Shown: positions 52,346-60,287 of the stretch, one piece after another
How positions within the stretch are numbered: the stretch's first letter is position 1
Layout of the letters: every line of letters starts with the position of its first letter
Assembly: GCF_963668165.1 (NCBI RefSeq)
Contig: NZ_OY764209.1
Span: 1,922,001 to 1,986,000 of the forward strand
Reading direction: 5' to 3'
Length of the DNA: 64,000 nt
Origin: Marispirochaeta sp.
GTDB taxonomy: Bacteria; Spirochaetota; Spirochaetia; JC444; Marispirochaetaceae
The notes under the pieces: model-generated
What the model saw: only the letters and a program-made list of their open reading frames with translations
What the model was told of the DNA's origin: nothing
The model's database searches: none
Made by a program: the position numbers and the translations under genes

Positions 52346-53038
52346 TTAAACGCCTGTCGGAGGAATCTCCTCCTCGATGTAATCCGAGACGCCTAAGAGC
52401 TCGTCCGGAATGGCTTCGCGCAGCGATTTGGTCATATCCAGGAATTTTCCGCGAATATTGTTGGCCTGGGTTGCGATCGCCATAATGTCCTGGCTCTCCT
52501 CCGGACGTCCCGGATCGACCAGAGCGGAGATCCGGTCCAGAATGGTGAGGATAATTCGGTTCAGGGGATCGAGCTGCTCCTTCGATTCATTCAGGTGTTT
52601 TCCCAGGTGGTTGATATCCGTCGAGGTCGGAGGATATACCCGGTATCCCTCCAGGGGATTTCTGTAGGTCGTCTGAAGGATGCTGAGATAGGCGATCAGA
52701 CTGGTCGGGTAAATACCCCCGCGCTGGGCGGAAGCGAAGGCTGCGAAGCAGGCCTTGACGATATAATAGTTGGGCTGGATATTCGAGAAGTACTGCTCGG
52801 GATCTTTGCCCCCTATCAGAGCATCCACAACCCAATGGTTCTTCATTTCCAGAATTCGTAAAAAAATCGGGTAGTTGTCGGAATCGACGCCCTTGTGGTT
52901 TAGGTACTTTGCGTAGGCCAAGGTAGCATCTACCCGTTCAACAGCGTCGCATCTGAACATCTCATGGAGAAAACTCAATTCAAGTTTATTTAGGTCTTCC
53001 TGTTGCCACCCTTGCTCTTCCCATCGCGTCATTTGCAA
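52346..53038 (-). CDS. Island paralogue B: unrecognised ~230-residue helical protein
   Basis: 230 aa. The start is either TTG at 53038 (AAGGAG 5 nt upstream) or ATG at 53032 (spacing 11); two residues differ. Shared core: YLNHKGVDSDNYPIFLRILE, HWVVDALIGGKDP, IQPNYYIVKACF, GGIYPTSLIAYLSILQTTY, DINHLGKHLNE and NRIILTILDRIS. The tail EEEIPPTGV is acidic. It is the third and last gene of the minus-strand trio, ending at the shared terminator. No signal peptide, membrane helix or catalytic motif is visible. Confidence 0.8.
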   Translation of the reverse strand: MQMTRWEEQGWQQEDLNKLELSFLHEMFRCDAVERVDATLAYAKYLNHKGVDSDNYPIFLRILEMKNHWVVDALIGGKDPEQYFSNIQPNYYIVKACFAAFASAQRGGIYPTSLIAYLSILQTTYRNPLEGYRVYPPTSTDINHLGKHLNESKEQLDPLNRIILTILDRISALVDPGRPEESQDIMAIATQANNIRGKFLDMTKSLREAIPDELLGVSDYIEEEIPPTGV

Positions 53039-53106
53039 TACGTCTCCTTTGCGTCGCAGTTCGGGGGTAGGAGGCTAAGGGGAAAGAACACTCTTTCCCC
53101 TAACCT

Positions 53107-53841
53107 TTATGCCTCTTCTTCGCCTTCGCTTGCGGCGCCTTCAGCTTCAGCGAGGGATACCTGTTTCCGCGATTCGATTTCGGGATCCAGGTTCTTTTCG
53201 GTCTTCAAAAGCACATCAGGAACGATGTCGACCAGCCGCTTGGTGCTGTCGAAGAAGTTGTTCCGGATGTTGTGGGCATGGACGGCTAGATCTTCCATCT
53301 CTTCGTTAATTCCCTGGCCTTCCAGTTCGCTGAGTTTATCCAGAATATCGAGAATACTGCGGTTCAGGAGGTCGTCCTGCCCCTTCTCCTCGATCAGGTG
53401 CTTTCCGAGGCTGTTGACGTCGGAGATATTCGGTGGATATATCTTATACCCGTCGAGGGGATTGTTGTAGGTCGCCTGGAAGACACCAAGGATAATGCCG
53501 AGGGTTTTGGAATAGATCTCGGCGGGGTGGTACTTGGCCAGATAGCTGAAACAGGTGGCTACAATAAAGTAGTTGGGCTGAATCGAGCTCATGAACAGGA
53601 AGGGATCACGGGTGCCCAGGAGCGAATCGATAACATAATGATTTCGCACGCCCAGGACCTTCAGGTAGATCGGGTAGTTGGAACTCGTGATACCAATGCT
53701 GTTAAGATAGTTGGCGTAGGTCATCGCGGCCTCGACGCTCTCCTGACTCCGGCAGGACATTATGCCCTTCAGCAGCTGATATTCAATTTTCGATATATCA
53801 TTCTGCGTCCATTTCTGTTTCTTTTCAAACAGTTCCTTCAT
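53107..53841 (-). CDS. Island paralogue C: unrecognised ~244-residue helical protein
   Basis: 244 aa, AAGGAG 9 nt before ATG 53841. Same core as the other paralogues: NYPIYLKVLG, HYVIDSLLGTRDP, IQPNYFIVATCF, EIYSKTLGIILGVFQATYNN, DGYKIYPPNISDVNSLGKHL and NRSILDILDKLS. It has a Glu/Ala-rich acidic C-terminal extension (SLAEAEGAASEGEEEA) absent from A and D. Middle gene of the trio, 68 bp from B and 42 bp from D. Confidence 0.8.
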   Translation of the reverse strand: MKELFEKKQKWTQNDISKIEYQLLKGIMSCRSQESVEAAMTYANYLNSIGITSSNYPIYLKVLGVRNHYVIDSLLGTRDPFLFMSSIQPNYFIVATCFSYLAKYHPAEIYSKTLGIILGVFQATYNNPLDGYKIYPPNISDVNSLGKHLIEEKGQDDLLNRSILDILDKLSELEGQGINEEMEDLAVHAHNIRNNFFDSTKRLVDIVPDVLLKTEKNLDPEIESRKQVSLAEAEGAASEGEEEA

Positions 53842-53883
53842 ATACTGCTACTCCTTTTGTTTCATAGGTTCGGGACCGGTTGA

Positions 53884-54579
53884 TCAGGCGAACACCTTTT
53901 CCGGAGCAATCTCTTTGGCGATATAGTCCGATTTCACCAACAGAACCTGTGGAATAATATCCTCCATCTTCTTTCTCTGGTCAAAGAAAAAGGTTCGAAT
54001 GCTATTCGATTGACGTGCCATTTGCTCAATGCTCTCGTTGTTCGTAGTGCCGGCGAGGGAGCCGAGCCGGTCGAGAATATCGAGGATCGTTCTGTTATTA
54101 GCGTCGTCCTGTCCCAACTCTTTGTTCAGGTGCTTGCCGAGGTTGTTCACGTCGTTGATGCTGACGTTATAGATCTTAAATCCGTCCTTGGGCGAAGCGA
54201 ACGCGGCCTGAAGTACGCCGAGGATGATCGCCAGCGTCTTAGGATAGATGCCGCCGGGATGCCAATTGGTGAGCAGCTTAAAGGCGTTCAGCAGCAGATA
54301 GTTATTTGGGTGAATGTAGCTCAGCAAGAGGAATGGATCCTTATTGCCGAGCAGGGCGTCGATCACCCAGTGGTTCTCTACCTCGAGTAAGCGCAGGTAC
54401 AAGGGGTAGTTGTCGTTATTGAGGGCGGACAGCCTCAGGAAGTGAGCATAACTGATCGCTGCTTCGACTGCCTCGGTGGTCCGGCAGCCTATCATGCGTT
54501 CAATTATATTAATCTCGACCTCCATGATGCTTTCGTTGCTCCAGGTCTCCTCAATGTGTTCTTGTTTTTCCTTATCCAT
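53884..54579 (-). CDS. Island paralogue D: unrecognised ~231-residue helical protein
   Basis: 231 aa, GGAGG before ATG 54579. Core: NYPLYLRLLEVENHWVIDAL, LGNKDPFLLL, GGIYPKTLAIILGVLQAA, DGFKIYNVSINDVNNLGKHL, and NRTILDILDRLG. With A it shares the FWHPG/NWHPG motif before IYPK. Lead gene of the minus-strand operon, driven by a near-consensus promoter at 54622-54650. The level of identity across A-D suggests duplication inside this cassette, with separate roles since. Confidence 0.82.
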   Translation of the reverse strand: MDKEKQEHIEETWSNESIMEVEINIIERMIGCRTTEAVEAAISYAHFLRLSALNNDNYPLYLRLLEVENHWVIDALLGNKDPFLLLSYIHPNNYLLLNAFKLLTNWHPGGIYPKTLAIILGVLQAAFASPKDGFKIYNVSINDVNNLGKHLNKELGQDDANNRTILDILDRLGSLAGTTNNESIEQMARQSNSIRTFFFDQRKKMEDIIPQVLLVKSDYIAKEIAPEKVFA

Positions 54580-54621
54580 TCATTCCTCCATTGACAAGGT
54601 ATTCGGAGTATCTTATGTAGA

Positions 54622-54650
54622 ATTATTGTGGACCTTGGAGTGGTTGTCAA
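54622..54650 (-). promoter_or_regulatory. Promoter of the three-paralogue operon
   Basis: Minus-strand TTGACA (54650-54645), 17 nt, AATAAT (54627-54622). This is the best match to consensus in the island. Confidence 0.7.
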
Positions 54651-54679
54651 GTTTAAAAAAAAATAACCTTTCGGATTTC

Positions 54680-54708
54680 TTGCTCAAGACGGTATCGGCT
54701 GCTATGAT
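54680..54708 (+). promoter_or_regulatory. Promoter of the zinc-ribbon membrane protein gene
   Basis: TTGCTC (54680-54685), 17 nt, TATGAT (54703-54708). It is divergent from, and within 30 bp of, the promoter of the paralogue trio, allowing joint control. Confidence 0.6.
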
Positions 54709-54740
54709 TAGGCTATAGTCCGGTGGTGTGGGGAGAAAAC

Positions 54741-55223
54741 ATGCTTGAGAGCATCGTGCTGTTTGCGTTGTTCCTGATAATCTGCTTGATGGCGATTCTC
54801 GTCGTCCAGCTTTTCATCGTCCTTCAGAAGTTGAACCAGATCTTCCTGGCCGTCTTTCGGCCTCAGACCGGCGACGCGCAGGCCTATACGATCAACGTGA
54901 AGCTCGACCATGACATTTTGGCCAAGGAGCTGGCATCCTACGCCGCTAACGTTATGCCCTCCGGGATTCAGGCAGGTACCGGATCCTCCGGAAACCAGCA
55001 AACGATTCAAGCCGCTTCGCCCCGGACGGAGGAGCGCGACTCCGAGGCCGAGCCAGAGAGGACGCGGGACGAAGAGGGGCGACGGACCCGACGCGGTGCC
55101 GATGAGGACGAGCCGCCGGCGGATAAGCCGAAGGCCGGAGTCAACGCTGTCGTCTGTGAGAAATGCGGGATGGAGAACAGCACCTTCCGAAAGATCTGCT
55201 TCAACTGCAACTCCCCCCTATAG
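54741..55223 (+). CDS. Membrane-anchored zinc-ribbon protein
   Basis: 160 aa from the ATG at 54741 (GGGAG upstream). Residues 1-27 form a single membrane helix (SIVLFALFLIICLMAILVV). A helical stretch follows, then a disordered Glu/Arg-rich linker (~85-130, TEERDSEAEPERTRDEEGRR). A C-terminal zinc ribbon closes the chain: CEKCGMEN (~141) and CFNCNSPL (~155), two CxxC knuckles. The layout suggests a membrane tether that recruits a partner through its ribbon, perhaps placing the island's kinase module at the membrane. It is divergent from the paralogue trio. Confidence 0.75.
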   Translation: MLESIVLFALFLIICLMAILVVQLFIVLQKLNQIFLAVFRPQTGDAQAYTINVKLDHDILAKELASYAANVMPSGIQAGTGSSGNQQTIQAASPRTEERDSEAEPERTRDEEGRRTRRGADEDEPPADKPKAGVNAVVCEKCGMENSTFRKICFNCNSPL

Positions 55224-55446
55224 GGAGCATACCCGTTCTTCAGGCCGGATAGATGGTATCCCTCGCGGTGCGTCCCGGTTCCGAGTCCGGTCTGGTAGCG
55301 CTGAAAGAACTCCCTGAAAGCCTTGTTCGTTCGTCGGATCGGGCTTTGAGGCATCTGCCATGCTGGAGGCAAAGATTCCGTTCAGGTGTCCGGTAGCGAC
55401 AGATTCCCGTTCTCCCGCAGCATGAAGGCCGCCAGAAGCGCCATGC
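55224..55446. other. Right island edge, no confident gene
   Basis: About 220 bp between the zinc-ribbon gene and the right 21-bp repeat. On the minus strand, frames read GSRMEGMALLAAFMLRENG and AFREFFQRYQTGLGTGTHR, but stops interrupt them. They may be remnants of lost genes; I see no promoter or RNA. Confidence 0.3.
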
Positions 55447-55467
55447 CCTCCATCCGTGAACCGCCCC
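55447..55467 (+). repeat. Right copy of the 21-bp direct repeat flanking the island
   Basis: Exact copy of 47253-47273, same orientation. It lies 55 bp before the lacI-type gene. No tRNA gene or integrase accompanies either copy. Confidence 0.7.
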
Positions 55468-55487
55468 GGATCGGTATCCCGACTTAC

Positions 55488-55516
55488 TGGACAAATGCAA
55501 TCGTTTACAGCAGAAT
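55488..55516 (+). promoter_or_regulatory. Promoter of lacI-type gene with operator in the spacer
   Basis: TGGACA (55488-55493), 17 nt, CAGAAT (55511-55516), 6 nt before the ATG at 55523. The spacer holds AATGCAATCGTTTACA (55494-55509), a degenerate copy of the 20-bp palindrome in front of fucI. This suggests autoregulation and, with no Shine-Dalgarno, a leaderless mRNA. Confidence 0.5.
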
Positions 55517-55522
55517 ATTCCC

Positions 55523-56524
55523 ATGGCCGTTACCATCAAGGATGTTGCCCGTCTCGCGGCGGTCTCCACCGCTACTGTTTCCAGGGTCCTCAACAATGAC
55601 CCGCGCATCGCGCCCGATACTTTTAAAGCGGTAAGCGAAGTTATCGCCGCGTCAGGGTACCGCCGCAACACAATTGCCCGCTCCCTGAAGACCAGCCGCA
55701 GCCACGCGGTGGGGTTTCTTACCCCGGAGATTGCCAATGACTTCTTCATGTACATAGCCGAGGGGGTAGAGGAGAGGCTGCAAGCGGAGGGCTACAGCCT
55801 GATTATCTGCAATACCGCGGAGAAGGCCGAGATCGAGGAGAGGCGGATTGATCTGCTGAGTGATCAGCGCGTTGACGGGGTTATCATAATCCCCGCAGGA
55901 AACTGCGGAGCGCACTACACCGCATTGACCGAACGGGGTATTCCCGCGGTTGTCGTCGACCGGATGGTCAGCGGCTTCAACTGCGATGCGGTGCTGGTGG
56001 ATAACATCGGCGGCAGTTACTCCGCGGCTCTGCGCTTCTTTGAGGCAGGGGTGCGCCGCATCGGCTTCATTGGAGGGCGTCAGGATCTGACCACCGCCCA
56101 GGAACGCTGGGAGGGATTCCGGCGGGCCCATGAGGACCATCGTATCAGGCTCGATCCTGAGCTGGTCTGCTTCGGTGATTTCCACGTTAATTCCGGCTAC
56201 GAGCTGGCCAAGAGGCTGATTGCTCTACCCGACCCTCCCAGACACCTCTTTATTGCCAATTACTTTATGCACGTCGGAGCGACCCGCTATCTTCTGCAGA
56301 GCGGTATAGGCGCGGAGCGGGGAATCCAAACCGCCGGTTTTGACAGTATGGATCTTGTCCCCCTTCTGGGGTTTTCCGCCTTTACCCTGTCCCAGCCCAT
56401 GCAGGAGATAGGGCAGACCGCCGCTGAGCTTCTGCTCAGCCGTATTCGCCGGCAATACGAGGGGCCTCCTGTTCTTCGGCGTCTACCTACCGGCATTATT
56501 ACCCATCAAGACCTGACCCTGTAA
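55523..56524 (+). CDS. LacI family transcriptional regulator of the fucose-type operon
   Basis: 333 aa. N-terminal DNA-binding domain: TIKDVARLAAVSTATVSRVL with the hinge helix IARSLKTSRSHAVG. The periplasmic-binding-type effector domain follows: GFLTPEIANDFFMYIAEGVE, DRMVSGFNCDAVLVDNIGG, RRIGFIGGRQDL, and FDSMDLVPLL near the C-terminus. It should bind the TGTAATCGATTACA-centred operators found before its own gene and before fucI. The inducer is probably a sugar or sugar phosphate of the fucose pathway. Confidence 0.9.
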   Translation: MAVTIKDVARLAAVSTATVSRVLNNDPRIAPDTFKAVSEVIAASGYRRNTIARSLKTSRSHAVGFLTPEIANDFFMYIAEGVEERLQAEGYSLIICNTAEKAEIEERRIDLLSDQRVDGVIIIPAGNCGAHYTALTERGIPAVVVDRMVSGFNCDAVLVDNIGGSYSAALRFFEAGVRRIGFIGGRQDLTTAQERWEGFRRAHEDHRIRLDPELVCFGDFHVNSGYELAKRLIALPDPPRHLFIANYFMHVGATRYLLQSGIGAERGIQTAGFDSMDLVPLLGFSAFTLSQPMQEIGQTAAELLLSRIRRQYEGPPVLRRLPTGIITHQDLTL

Positions 56525-56531
56525 TTTGTTG

Positions 56532-56587
56532 TTGCGTTATTGGAAAAGCTCTGTCATACTATGAGTACAATGTAATCGATTACATTG
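56532..56587 (+). promoter_or_regulatory. fucI promoter and LacI-type operator
   Basis: TTGCGT (56532-56537), 17 nt, CATACT (56555-56560), then the perfect 20-bp palindrome CAATGTAATCGATTACATTG (56568-56587) over the expected start. The TGTAATCGATTACA core is a typical LacI-family operator with a central CG. Confidence 0.78.
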
Positions 56588-56622
56588 CATAAACGGCTTT
56601 AATCTGAACGGAGGATATGACA

Positions 56623-58407
56623 ATGGCAGCAAAAAGACTCTATAACGCCTTTCCGAAAATCGGGATCCGGCCGACCATAGACGGCCGGCAGCGGGGTGTC
56701 CGGGAATCCCTGGAAGAGCAGACCATGAACATGGCCAAGGCTGCGGCCCGGCTGATCAGCGAAAACCTGCGCTACCCCAACGGCGATCCGGTGGACTGTG
56801 TTATAGCCGACAGAACCATCGGCGGCGTGGCCGAATCGGCCATGTGTGCCCGGAAGTTTGCCGACCAGGGGGTCGGGGTCTCCCTGACGGTAACTCCCTG
56901 CTGGTGCTACGGCACCGAGACCATGGATATGGACCCCTTTACGCCAAAGGCTGTCTGGGGATTCAACGGTACCGAACGGCCGGGTGCGGTTTACCTGGCA
57001 GCGGTGCTGGCCGGCTATGCCCAGAAAGGACTTCCCGCTTTCGGAATCTACGGCCGTGAGGTTCAGGATGCTGATGATACCTCCGTCCCCGGAGATGTCC
57101 GCGACAAGATTCTCGGCTTTGCCAGGGCAGGTCTGGCGGTGGCGATGATGCGCGGCACGAGCTACCTCTCCATGGGATCGGTTTCCATGGGAATCGCCGG
57201 TTCCATCGTGAATGACAGCTTCTTCCAGGATTACCTGGGGATGCGGAACGAATACATCGATATGTCCGAGTTTATCCGGCGGATTGATGAGGAAATTTAC
57301 GACAAGGAAGAGTTTAAAAAAGCCCTGGCCTGGACCAATAAGTTCTGCAAAGTAGGTCAGGATCCAAATTCTGCGAACCAGCAGCGCGGCCCTGAGCAGA
57401 AGGAGCAGGACTGGGAGTTTGTCGTTAAAATGACTCTGATCGCCAGGGACCTGATGAACGGAAATCCCAGGCTGGGAGAACTCGGCTTCGGCGAGGAGGC
57501 TATGGGACATAACGCGCTGGTTGCGGGCTTCCAGGGACAGCGTCAGTGGACCGATCACTTTCCCAATGGGGATTTCATGGAGACCATGCTGAACACTTCC
57601 TTCGACTGGAATGGTCCCCGTCAGCCCTATATCCTTGCCACGGAGAACGACAGCCTCAATGGAGCGGCCATGCTCTTCGGTCACCTTCTGACCAACACCG
57701 CACAGATCTTCTCCGATGTGCGTACCTACTGGAGTCCCGAGGCAATTGAGCGGGTAACCGGGCAGAAGATGACCGGTGCCGCCGCCGGAGGTTTGATCCA
57801 CCTGATCAATTCCGGCTCAACCTGCCTTGACGGTTCGGGCGAACAGCGCAAAAACGGCAAACCGGCGATAAAGCCTTTCTGGGAGATCGATGAGGACGAG
57901 ATTCAGGCCTGTCTTGCTGCTACGGAATTCTGTCCTGCCGACGCCGGTTACTTCCGGGGAGGCGGTTATTCCACCGATTTTCTTACCCTGGGCGGGATGC
58001 CGGTAACCATGTCCAGAATCAATATTGTCAAGGGCTTGGGACCGGTCCTGCAGATTGCTGAAGGCGAGACTGTAAGCCTGAGTGATGATGTCCACCGGAC
58101 CCTGGATGACCGCACCAATCCGACCTGGCCTACCACCTGGTTCGCACCGCGTCTGACAGGCAATGGCGCCTTCCGGGATGTCTATCAGGTTATGGCCAAC
58201 TGGGGCGCGAACCATGGAGCCATCAGCTACGGTCATATCGGTGCAGATCTGATCACCCTGGCCTCGATCCTGCGGATACCTGTCTGCATGCACAATGTCG
58301 ACCAGGAGCGGATTTTCCGTCCTGCCGCCTGGAATGCCTTCGGCATGGATAAAGAGGGTGCGGACTATCGGGCCTGCGCCAACTTCGGATCCCTTTACGG
58401 AGCCTGA
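56623..58407 (+). CDS. fucI: L-fucose isomerase
   Basis: 594 aa from ATG 56623 (GGAGG at the right 8-nt spacing; an ATG 6 bp earlier is too close). The family's full length and hallmark segments are present: [64 protein letters not shown] and [20 protein letters not shown] (each quoted separately). Metal ligands Glu and Asp lie in the [15 protein letters not shown] region and the late catalytic His in [13 protein letters not shown]. It converts L-fucose to L-fuculose (also D-arabinose to D-ribulose). First gene of the operon with the kinase, under LacI-type control. Confidence 0.96.
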   Translation: MAAKRLYNAFPKIGIRPTIDGRQRGVRESLEEQTMNMAKAAARLISENLRYPNGDPVDCVIADRTIGGVAESAMCARKFADQGVGVSLTVTPCWCYGTETMDMDPFTPKAVWGFNGTERPGAVYLAAVLAGYAQKGLPAFGIYGREVQDADDTSVPGDVRDKILGFARAGLAVAMMRGTSYLSMGSVSMGIAGSIVNDSFFQDYLGMRNEYIDMSEFIRRIDEEIYDKEEFKKALAWTNKFCKVGQDPNSANQQRGPEQKEQDWEFVVKMTLIARDLMNGNPRLGELGFGEEAMGHNALVAGFQGQRQWTDHFPNGDFMETMLNTSFDWNGPRQPYILATENDSLNGAAMLFGHLLTNTAQIFSDVRTYWSPEAIERVTGQKMTGAAAGGLIHLINSGSTCLDGSGEQRKNGKPAIKPFWEIDEDEIQACLAATEFCPADAGYFRGGGYSTDFLTLGGMPVTMSRINIVKGLGPVLQIAEGETVSLSDDVHRTLDDRTNPTWPTTWFAPRLTGNGAFRDVYQVMANWGANHGAISYGHIGADLITLASILRIPVCMHNVDQERIFRPAAWNAFGMDKEGADYRACANFGSLYGA

Positions 58408-58409
58408 TT

Positions 58410-59891
58410 ATGAGACCCGAAGGCGCCATCCTCGCCTTTGACTTCGGAGCTTCCTCCGGGCGCTGCATTGCCGGCCGTCTGGAGGGGGACTCCCTTGAGG
58501 TCGAAATTGTTCATCGCTTTGCTAACCGGCCGGTAAAACTGAACGGCCGCTTCCACTGGGACATCCTCGGCCTCTACCGGGAGATTCTGGAAGGACTTAT
58601 TATCTACCGGCGCGATTTCGGCGGTAAGATCCTCTCCCTGGCAATCGATACATGGGGAGTCGATTACGGGCTTATTGGAAAAGACGGACGGCTCCTGGCC
58701 AATCCTTATCATTACCGGGACACTCGAACCGACGCGGTTCCGGAGAAGCTTTTTGTCACTGTTCCGGAGGATGAACTCTATGCCGCCGGCGGAATCCAGA
58801 TGATGAGCATCAACACGGTGTTCCAGCTCTTCGCAGAGCAGCAGGAGAATCGGGAGCTTTTTGAGTCCGCCCGGGCAGTGGCGATGACCCCGGACCTGCT
58901 GAACTACTTCCTGACCGGCAGGCTGAGGAGTGAACTTTCCATTGCTTCTACCTCCGCTCTGGTCGATCCCGTACAGCGGGACTGGAATCGGCCTTTACTT
59001 AAAAAACTCGGTTATCCGGAAAAACTTTTTACACCGATCATTAACCCGGGAGAGGAACTGGGACGCATCACCCCCGACGTGGAGGCCTTTACAGGCTTAA
59101 AAGAGACAAGGGTCTTTGCAACGACTTCTCATGACACCCAATCGGCTATAGCTGCCGTCCCGGCGGAGTCGGATGATTTTATCTACCTTTCCTCCGGCAC
59201 CTGGAGCCTGATGGGGGTTGAGTCGGACGAGCCGGTCCTTACCCCTCGGGCGGCGAAGCTCGGCTTTACTAATGAAATCGGGGCGGGAGGAAAGATCAGC
59301 CTGCTGACTAACATTATGGGGCTCTGGCTGATCCAGGAGTGCAAGCGCATCTGGGATCGTGAAGGAAGAATCTTTGATTACAGCGAGCTGGTCGAAATGG
59401 CCGAAGGAGCCCGGGATTTTGCTGCGCTGATTAATCCCATGGACCCGCGCTTTACAGCGCCGGAGAATATGCCGGGGGAAATTCGGGCTGCGGCTGCGGA
59501 GAGCGGGCAGGAAATCCCGCGGTCCGAGGCTCAAATCACTCGCTGCATTTTTGAGAGCCTGGCCCTGGTCTACCGCCGCACCATGGAACGGATTGAAGAG
59601 CTCACCGGAAAAAGCTACCCGGTAATCCATATAGTCGGCGGCGGTGTAAAGAATCAGCTCCTCTGTCGGATGACTGCCGAAGCATGCGGCCGTCCGGTAG
59701 TTGCAGGCCCGGCGGAAGCTACCGCCCTGGGGAACATCATCGTCCAGGCTGCCGGTCAGAGTCTGGTAAGCGGATTGGCAGAAGGCCGCCGACTGGTCTC
59801 CTCCTCAGTAAAACCGGAACAGTACAGCCCCGGCAAACGGTCCCTGTGGAACCAGGCTTACAGTCGCTTCTGCACACTCTATCCCTTGTAG
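58410..59891 (+). CDS. FGGY sugar kinase (rhamnulokinase/fuculokinase-like)
   Basis: 493 aa, ATG 2 bp after the fucI stop with GGAG upstream. ATP-phosphate loop FDFGASSGRCIAG at the N-terminus, sugar-site IDTWGVDYGLIG, second phosphate segment TSHDTQSAIAAVPA and adenosine site HIVGGGVKNQLLCRMTA. Sequence features are closer to RhaB than to FucK. In this operon it most likely phosphorylates L-fuculose (or rhamnulose/ribulose). The matching aldolase (FucA) is not in the window. Confidence 0.88.
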   Translation: MRPEGAILAFDFGASSGRCIAGRLEGDSLEVEIVHRFANRPVKLNGRFHWDILGLYREILEGLIIYRRDFGGKILSLAIDTWGVDYGLIGKDGRLLANPYHYRDTRTDAVPEKLFVTVPEDELYAAGGIQMMSINTVFQLFAEQQENRELFESARAVAMTPDLLNYFLTGRLRSELSIASTSALVDPVQRDWNRPLLKKLGYPEKLFTPIINPGEELGRITPDVEAFTGLKETRVFATTSHDTQSAIAAVPAESDDFIYLSSGTWSLMGVESDEPVLTPRAAKLGFTNEIGAGGKISLLTNIMGLWLIQECKRIWDREGRIFDYSELVEMAEGARDFAALINPMDPRFTAPENMPGEIRAAAAESGQEIPRSEAQITRCIFESLALVYRRTMERIEELTGKSYPVIHIVGGGVKNQLLCRMTAEACGRPVVAGPAEATALGNIIVQAAGQSLVSGLAEGRRLVSSSVKPEQYSPGKRSLWNQAYSRFCTLYPL

Positions 59892-59912
59892 AAAAATGAA
59901 CCGCGGTTCCTG

Positions 59913-60236
59913 TTAATCGTGGTGAAAAACCTCATCCATTTCTGCCCACCATTCTCCTTTTCCCCGGGTCTCCAGGGGCTCCTGCATGGGGTTCATGATG
60001 TCCCACCACTCCTGGGTCAGCGGATCATCGGCCATTTTTTGCATGTCCGCGGCAAAATCCTCACCCACATATTCAAAGTAGGCAAAGAGGAAGCCGTCCT
60101 TGTGGAAAATCGAGTAGTTTCTGATGTTGCATTCTGTAATCTTCGACAGAACTCCGGGCCAGACCTCACTGTGATACTTTGCGTAACTCTCCAACACTCC
60201 GGGTTTCAGTTTGATTACTTGACCATGTCGAACCAT
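59913..60236 (-). CDS. L-rhamnose/L-fucose mutarotase (RhaM family)
   Basis: 107 aa from ATG 60236, GGAGG 6 nt before; the earlier TTG overlaps the Shine-Dalgarno itself. The dimeric alpha-beta barrel family motif is visible: VIKLKPGVLESYAKYHSEVWP with the catalytic His, NYSIFHKDGFLFAYFEYVG and QEWWDIMNPMQEPL. It interconverts sugar anomers before isomerisation. It is on the opposite strand to fucI-kinase, converging on the kinase gene, and follows the AraC-type gene by 52 bp in the same direction. Confidence 0.9.
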   Translation of the reverse strand: MVRHGQVIKLKPGVLESYAKYHSEVWPGVLSKITECNIRNYSIFHKDGFLFAYFEYVGEDFAADMQKMADDPLTQEWWDIMNPMQEPLETRGKGEWWAEMDEVFHHD

Positions 60237-60287
60237 TTTTTCCTCCAAATCTGATGGATGATTATCGTATCCTGGATAATACCCTTG

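Noticed and set aside
47253..55467. Prophage or integrative element
   Set aside because: No integrase, recombinase, phage structural gene or tRNA attachment site is present; only the direct repeat supports mobility.
56599..57801. 400-codon open frame on the minus strand
   Set aside because: It lies wholly opposite fucI, whose protein is unmistakable. The minus frame has no family pattern and no ribosome site.
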